A stretch of 16,005 bases of DNA from NAT127 sp041655035. GTDB lineage: Bacteria; Pseudomonadota; Gammaproteobacteria; Pseudomonadales; Porticoccaceae. Positions 12,349-16,005 of this stretch are shown in pieces. The notes beneath the pieces were generated by a model. The model was not told the origin of the DNA, did not search any database, and was given only the letters and a program-made list of their open reading frames with translations. The DNA lies in NCBI GenBank assembly GCA_041655035.1, contig JBAZCN010000075.1:1-16005 (forward strand), written 5' to 3'. Position numbers and translations under genes: made by a program. Every line of letters begins with the position of its first letter. Position 1 is the first letter of the stretch.

Positions 12349-14508
12349 ATGAGTTATCAGGTTCTTGCCCGCAAATGGCGGCCCCGCACGTTCACTGAAA
12401 TGGTGGGCCAGGAGCACGTGCTGAAGGCATTGGTCAATGGCCTCGACAACGGCCGCCTGCATCATGCCTACCTGTTCACCGGTACCCGGGGGGTGGGCAA
12501 GACCACTCTGGCGCGAATCATCGCCAAATGCCTCAACTGCGAGCAGGGGGTGAGTTCCAGCCCCTGCGGCGAATGCGGCGCCTGCCGGGCGATCGCGGAA
12601 GGCCGCTTTGTCGACCTGCTGGAGGTGGACGCCGCCTCCCGCACCAAGGTCGAGGATACGCGGGAGATGCTCGACAATGTCCAGTACCTCCCCACCAGCG
12701 GTCGCTACAAGGTGTACCTCATCGACGAGGTGCACATGCTTTCCACCCACAGCTTCAATGCCCTGCTGAAAACCCTCGAAGAGCCGCCGCCTCACGTCAA
12801 GTTCCTGCTGGCGACCACCGATCCGCAAAAGTTGCCGGTGACGATTCTCTCCCGCTGCCTGCAGTTCAACCTCAAGAATCTCGGTCCCGAGCGTATCGTC
12901 GGCCATCTCAAGCATGTGCTCGGCGAGGAAAACGTCCCCTTCGAGGAAGATGCGCTGTGGGCCCTCGGCCGCGCCGCCGATGGCAGCATGCGCGATGCGT
13001 TGAGCCTGACGGACCAGGCCATTGCCCACGGCGGCGGCCAGGTGACCGGCGCTGAAGTCAACGCCATGCTGGGCACCATCGACCGCAACACCGTGGTGGA
13101 TATCTGCGCGGCCGTCGCCGCCGGCAATGCCGGCGACGCCCTGGCCCTGGTGCAGAAGCTGGCGGATCACGCCCCCGACTACAGCGATGCTCTGGCCGAG
13201 ATGCTGTCATTCTGGCACCGGGTCGCCATTGCCCAGACTGCGCCGGATGCCCTCGACCAAAGCCACGGCGATCATCACCGGGTACTTCAGCTGGCCGCCG
13301 ATCTCGGCCGCGAGGATGTCCAGCTGTTCTACCAGATCACCCTGCTGGGGCGCCGCGATCTGCCCCATGCCGCCGACTCCCGCTCCGGTTTCGAGATGGT
13401 GCTGCTGCGTCTGCTGGCATTTCAGCCCCGGCTGCCTGAACAGATCGCGAATGAGCCGCTGCCGCGGCGCGACCAGGGCGCCGCTGGCGAGGGGAGGGCG
13501 GCTTCGGCAAAAAAGCCTGAACAGGCGTCATCCGGGCCCGCTGCGGAGCCGGCGCCCCCGGTCGTGGAGCAGCAAGCCGTTGCCCCTGGAGGCTCCCGGG
13601 AGAGCAGTGCCCAGGAGGAGAGCCGCGCGCAGGAGAGCTTTGCCCGGGAGAGCTTCGCCGGAGAGAGCGGAGCGACTGTCGGGAGCAGAGCCACTGTCGA
13701 GAGCGGGGCCGCTGGCTGTGAGGATACCACCGCGACTGACCCGGCAGAGCCCGGACAGGCGCCAAGCCCGGCGCTCACTGCCGATGCACCGCGTCTGGTG
13801 AGCGAACAGCGGTTCGACAGCGCGCAGCCCTCCGCGCAAAGCCTGTCCCCGGCGCAATCGCCGCAGGCCAGTCCTGCGCCGCACCTGGCGCTGGTGAAAG
13901 CCGTCCCCGAGCAAGAAGTCGTAGCGACGCCGGCGGCGGTGATTGAGGACGACCAGCGGCCGCCCTGGGAGGAATACGAAGCGGAACTGCAGGGGCAACA
14001 GGGCGAGGCGCAGCCGTCCGCCGGTTCGGCTGCGGAGCCCGGAATACCTGCCGCCGATGAACGGGCGCCCGCGCCAGCGGCGACCCGCACCGGGGCCAGG
14101 GCTGCCGCGATTGCGCTGGACGGGTTGAACCGGGACAGCTGGATCGATGTCTACCTGGGGTTGGAGGTCGCGGGGTTGTTGCAGAATATAGCCGCGAATC
14201 TGGCTCTCGATGCGGTGGAGGGCAAACGTCTGCGTTTTACCCTGGACAGTGGCAGCAGTTCCCTCTACAAGGATGATCACCAAGGCCGCCTGGCGGAAGC
14301 CTTCAGCGGTTATTTCGGCGAACCGGTCGAGGTCGTCATCACCATCGCCAGCCCCCAGGGGGACACGCCCTGGATGATCCTCCAGCGCCGCAAGGCCGAG
14401 CGCCTCGAAGAGGCGAAAGCCAGTCTGCGCCAGGACAGTCACGTGCGGGCCATGGCCACTCTGCTGGGTGGCGAACTGCTGGACAGCACTGTCCGGCCCA
14501 TCGATTGA
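12349..14508 (+). CDS. dnaX: DNA polymerase III tau subunit (and gamma by frameshift)
   Basis: The 719-residue tau protein is the clamp-loader ATPase and the replisome organiser that binds the polymerase alpha subunit. MSYQVLARKWRP is the conserved N-terminus, so ATG 12349 was chosen over the upstream in-frame 12259. Walker A is GTRGVGKT (45-52), the zinc site is C64, C73, C76 and C79, Walker B is LIDEVH (D126, E127), and sensor ILSRC is at 166-170. Domain III ends near 380. A Pro/Ala/Ser/Glu-rich linker follows (about 390-580), longer than in E. coli (tau 643 residues), and then a C-terminal alpha-binding domain (SWIDVYLGLEVAGLL...). An E. coli-like slippery site at 13509-13515 predicts a gamma form of 390 residues. 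A TATAAT lies 30 bp upstream, and ybaB and recR follow as in many gammaproteobacteria. Confidence 0.97.
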   Translation: MSYQVLARKWRPRTFTEMVGQEHVLKALVNGLDNGRLHHAYLFTGTRGVGKTTLARIIAKCLNCEQGVSSSPCGECGACRAIAEGRFVDLLEVDAASRTKVEDTREMLDNVQYLPTSGRYKVYLIDEVHMLSTHSFNALLKTLEEPPPHVKFLLATTDPQKLPVTILSRCLQFNLKNLGPERIVGHLKHVLGEENVPFEEDALWALGRAADGSMRDALSLTDQAIAHGGGQVTGAEVNAMLGTIDRNTVVDICAAVAAGNAGDALALVQKLADHAPDYSDALAEMLSFWHRVAIAQTAPDALDQSHGDHHRVLQLAADLGREDVQLFYQITLLGRRDLPHAADSRSGFEMVLLRLLAFQPRLPEQIANEPLPRRDQGAAGEGRAASAKKPEQASSGPAAEPAPPVVEQQAVAPGGSRESSAQEESRAQESFARESFAGESGATVGSRATVESGAAGCEDTTATDPAEPGQAPSPALTADAPRLVSEQRFDSAQPSAQSLSPAQSPQASPAPHLALVKAVPEQEVVATPAAVIEDDQRPPWEEYEAELQGQQGEAQPSAGSAAEPGIPAADERAPAPAATRTGARAAAIALDGLNRDSWIDVYLGLEVAGLLQNIAANLALDAVEGKRLRFTLDSGSSSLYKDDHQGRLAEAFSGYFGEPVEVVITIASPQGDTPWMILQRRKAERLEEAKASLRQDSHVRAMATLLGGELLDSTVRPID
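13489..13561 (+). promoter_or_regulatory. dnaX: Programmed -1 ribosomal frameshift signal in dnaX
   Basis: The heptamer A AAA AAG lies in frame at 13509-13515 (codons GCA AAA AAG CCT GAA). A one-base backward slip reads AAA AAA GCC TGA, so the stop TGA 13518-13520 comes at once and the product ends after residue 390. Ten bases upstream is a Shine-Dalgarno-like GAGGGGAGGG (13489-13498), at the same spacing as the stimulator in E. coli dnaX. A GC-rich stem can form downstream at 13532-13561 (CCGGGCCCG with CGGCGCCCCCGG, with bulges), though it starts about 16 bases after the heptamer, further than in E. coli. Confidence 0.85.
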
Positions 14509-14545
14509 ACCGCGAACATCTAATCAGCGAGGAGTTGCCGCCATC

Positions 14546-14866
14546 ATGAAAGGCTTGAACGACCTGATGAAACAGGCACAACAGATGCAGGAAGACCTGC
14601 AGCGCATGCAGGAGGAGGCCGCCAAGGCCGAGGTCACCGGCGAGTCCGGCGCCGGCCTGGTGCAGGTGGTGATGAACGGCCGCCACGACGTGCGCAAGGT
14701 CACCATCGCGCCGGAACTGCTGTCGGAGGAAAAGGAGCTGCTGGAAGACCTGCTCGCCGCCGCGGTCAACGATGCGGTGCGCAAGATCGACGCCCAGACC
14801 CAGGAGAAGATGTCGTCGCTGACGTCGGGTTTCAATCTTCCGCCCGGCTTTAAGATGCCATTTTAA
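14546..14866 (+). CDS. ybaB: YbaB/EbfC family nucleoid-associated protein
   Basis: A 106-residue protein closely matching E. coli YbaB (109 residues). It has LMKQAQQMQEDLQRMQEE at the N-terminus (coiled coil), then VTGESGAGLVQVVMNG, ELLEDLLAAAVNDA and the diagnostic C-terminus LPPGFKMPF. It is a small dimeric DNA-binding protein associated with the nucleoid. The frame is open upstream to 14468, within the dnaX end. ATG 14546 (MKGLNDLMKQ) fits the family and has GAGGAG about 11 bases upstream, so it was chosen. It lies 37 bp after dnaX and 45 bp before recR, and the three are probably one operon. Confidence 0.95.
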   Translation: MKGLNDLMKQAQQMQEDLQRMQEEAAKAEVTGESGAGLVQVVMNGRHDVRKVTIAPELLSEEKELLEDLLAAAVNDAVRKIDAQTQEKMSSLTSGFNLPPGFKMPF

Positions 14867-14911
14867 TCTATTGATGGAACAGCCACGATATTGACCGCTT
14901 GAGGTTGCACT

Positions 14912-15508
14912 GTGTTTGGACCCGTTATCGATGAACTGATCGATGCCCTGCGTTGCCTGCCGGGAGTCGGCCCCAAGTCTGCCCAGCGGATGGCGCTGCA
15001 CCTGCTGGAGCGCAATCGCGAGGGCGGCCTGCGGTTGTCGGCGGCGATCGGCGAGGCCGCCGCCAGGATCCAGCGCTGCCAGCGCTGCCGCAACCTCACC
15101 GAGAACGACCTGTGCGTGATCTGTGCCAATCCGCGCCGTGACGAAAAGCGCGTGTGCGTGGTGGAAACACCGGCGGATCTGTTTGCCATCGAGCAATCCG
15201 GCAGTTACGGCGGGTTGTACTTCGTGCTGATGGGCCATTTGTCGCCCATCGATGGCATCGGTCCCGAGGCCATCGGCATCGAGCAGCTGCTGCGACGGCT
15301 CGAGGATGACCAGGTGGAGGAGTTGATCCTCGCCACCAATCTCACCGTCGAAGGAGAGGCGACTGCCCATTACATCGGCGAGCGCGCCCGCGGCGCCGGC
15401 GTCAGTGTCACGCGCATCGCCCATGGGGTGCCGCTTGGCGGCGAGCTGGAATTTGTCGATGGCGGCACCTTGGCCCATGCTTTCAACAGCCGTAAACAGC
15501 TTTTCTGA
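14912..15508 (+). CDS. recR: Recombination mediator protein RecR
   Basis: A 198-residue protein with standard RecR architecture. A helix-hairpin-helix region comes first (LRCLPGVGPKSAQRMALHLL, residues 13-32). A four-Cys zinc finger follows at C56, C59, C68 and C71, then a Toprim domain starting RVCVVETPADLFAIEQSG (E85, D89) and continuing YFVLMGHLSPIDGIGP. The C-terminal region has LATNLTVEGEATAHYI and THE-type Walker-like GVPLGGELEFVDGGTL. With RecO (and RecF) it loads RecA onto SSB-coated gaps. The start is GTG 14912, with GAGG about nine bases upstream; there is no better ATG near the conserved N-terminus. It is the third gene of the dnaX-ybaB-recR cluster. Confidence 0.97.
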   Translation: MFGPVIDELIDALRCLPGVGPKSAQRMALHLLERNREGGLRLSAAIGEAAARIQRCQRCRNLTENDLCVICANPRRDEKRVCVVETPADLFAIEQSGSYGGLYFVLMGHLSPIDGIGPEAIGIEQLLRRLEDDQVEELILATNLTVEGEATAHYIGERARGAGVSVTRIAHGVPLGGELEFVDGGTLAHAFNSRKQLF

Positions 15509-15549
15509 CACCCGCTTCCACCCCCTCAACTTACCCCGGGATATTCGCC

Positions 15550-16005
15550 ATGGATGCCAGCCTCACTTTGCCAGCCCCGGTGCTGGTCGCCTCCGACAGC
15601 GAGCTGGCCGCTTGTTGCGACAGCTGTGCCCGGGCGCAGCGAATCGCTTTTGACACCGAGTTCATCCGCACCGATACCTTTTATCCCCGGCTGGGCTTGA
15701 TCCAGCTATGCGACGGCGACACTGTGTGGCTGGTTGATCCACTGCCGATCACCAACTTCGAACCATTGTTGGATTTGCTGCGCAATCCATTGGTAGTAAA
15801 GGTTTTTCATTCTTGTTCTGAAGATCTTGAAGTGCTCCAGTCGACATTCTCGACACTGCCAGTGCCGCTGTTCGACACCCAGATCGCCGCGGCTTTTGGC
15901 GGCTACGGGTTTTCCCGCGGCTATGCCCGGCTGGTGGAGGAGGTGCTCGGCATTACCCTCGACAAGCACGAAACCCGTTCCGACTGGTTGCAGCGTCCGC
16001 TGACC
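15550..16005 (+). CDS. rnd: Ribonuclease D, N-terminal part (3' end outside window)
   Basis: The first 152 residues of a DEDD-family 3'-5' exoribonuclease, with the frame still open at the window edge; the full E. coli protein is about 375 residues. Exonuclease motif I is FDTEF (D35, E37), followed by YPRLGLIQLCDGD. Motif II is VFHSCSEDLEVL (D92). The fragment ends in LDKHETRSDWLQRPLT, the region before motif III. RNase D trims tRNA 3' ends and other structured RNAs in the cytoplasm. ATG 15550 is preceded by GGGATA within about 10 bases and lies 41 bp after recR on the same strand, so it may be part of the same transcription unit. The HRDC domains are beyond the window. Confidence 0.95.
   Translation, partial: MDASLTLPAPVLVASDSELAACCDSCARAQRIAFDTEFIRTDTFYPRLGLIQLCDGDTVWLVDPLPITNFEPLLDLLRNPLVVKVFHSCSEDLEVLQSTFSTLPVPLFDTQIAAAFGGYGFSRGYARLVEEVLGITLDKHETRSDWLQRPLT

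Overview
The window looks like a GC-rich gammaproteobacterial chromosome. The evidence is the right-hand block dnaX - ybaB - recR - rnd (DNA polymerase III tau/gamma, nucleoid-associated YbaB, recombination mediator RecR, RNase D), a full-length E. coli-type Pgi, and a dnaX frameshift signal built like that of E. coli. I lean towards a marine Cellvibrionales-like lineage, but that is only an inference from gene order and composition.

Layout. 1-162 is the end of an unidentified gene. 195-505 is a tandem array of six alternately oriented REP-like palindromes (three units of 115-116 bp). 590-1984 encodes a beta-CASP metallo-beta-lactamase RNase-like protein. Its last codons run into seven copies of a degenerate 14-bp tandem repeat (1974-2071), followed by pgi (2158-3783). 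Convergent to pgi, and sharing a CTAG stop-codon palindrome with it, is a minus-strand block. In transcription order it reads AraC-type regulator (9093-8191), limonene-epoxide-hydrolase-like protein (7990-7550), stand-alone molybdopterin oxidoreductase (7469-5238) and APH-fold phosphotransferase-like protein with a degenerate active site (5165-3780). On the plus strand follow a two-domain EthD-like protein (9447-10166), bracketed by REP pairs, and an SDR dehydrogenase (10551-11354). A convergent TetR regulator (12077-11415) comes next. From 12349 to the end are dnaX, ybaB, recR and the start of rnd.

How the genes may work together. The centre (about 3780-12080) has the character of an accessory catabolic island: two local regulators, an epoxide-hydrolase fold enzyme, a molybdenum enzyme, an SDR and an EthD protein. 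I infer a role in breaking down or modifying a terpenoid, steroid or aromatic-like compound, but no substrate can be read from the sequence. The right-hand block is housekeeping DNA replication and repair plus RNA processing.

The signals most worth a second look are the dnaX -1 programmed frameshift (slippery heptamer, upstream Shine-Dalgarno-like stimulator and immediate -1 stop all present), the REP-like family at three places, the 14-bp repeat downstream of the beta-CASP gene, and the uncharacterised regulator/epoxide-hydrolase/molybdoenzyme/kinase-like cluster. No CRISPR array, tRNA, rRNA or transposase gene was seen.
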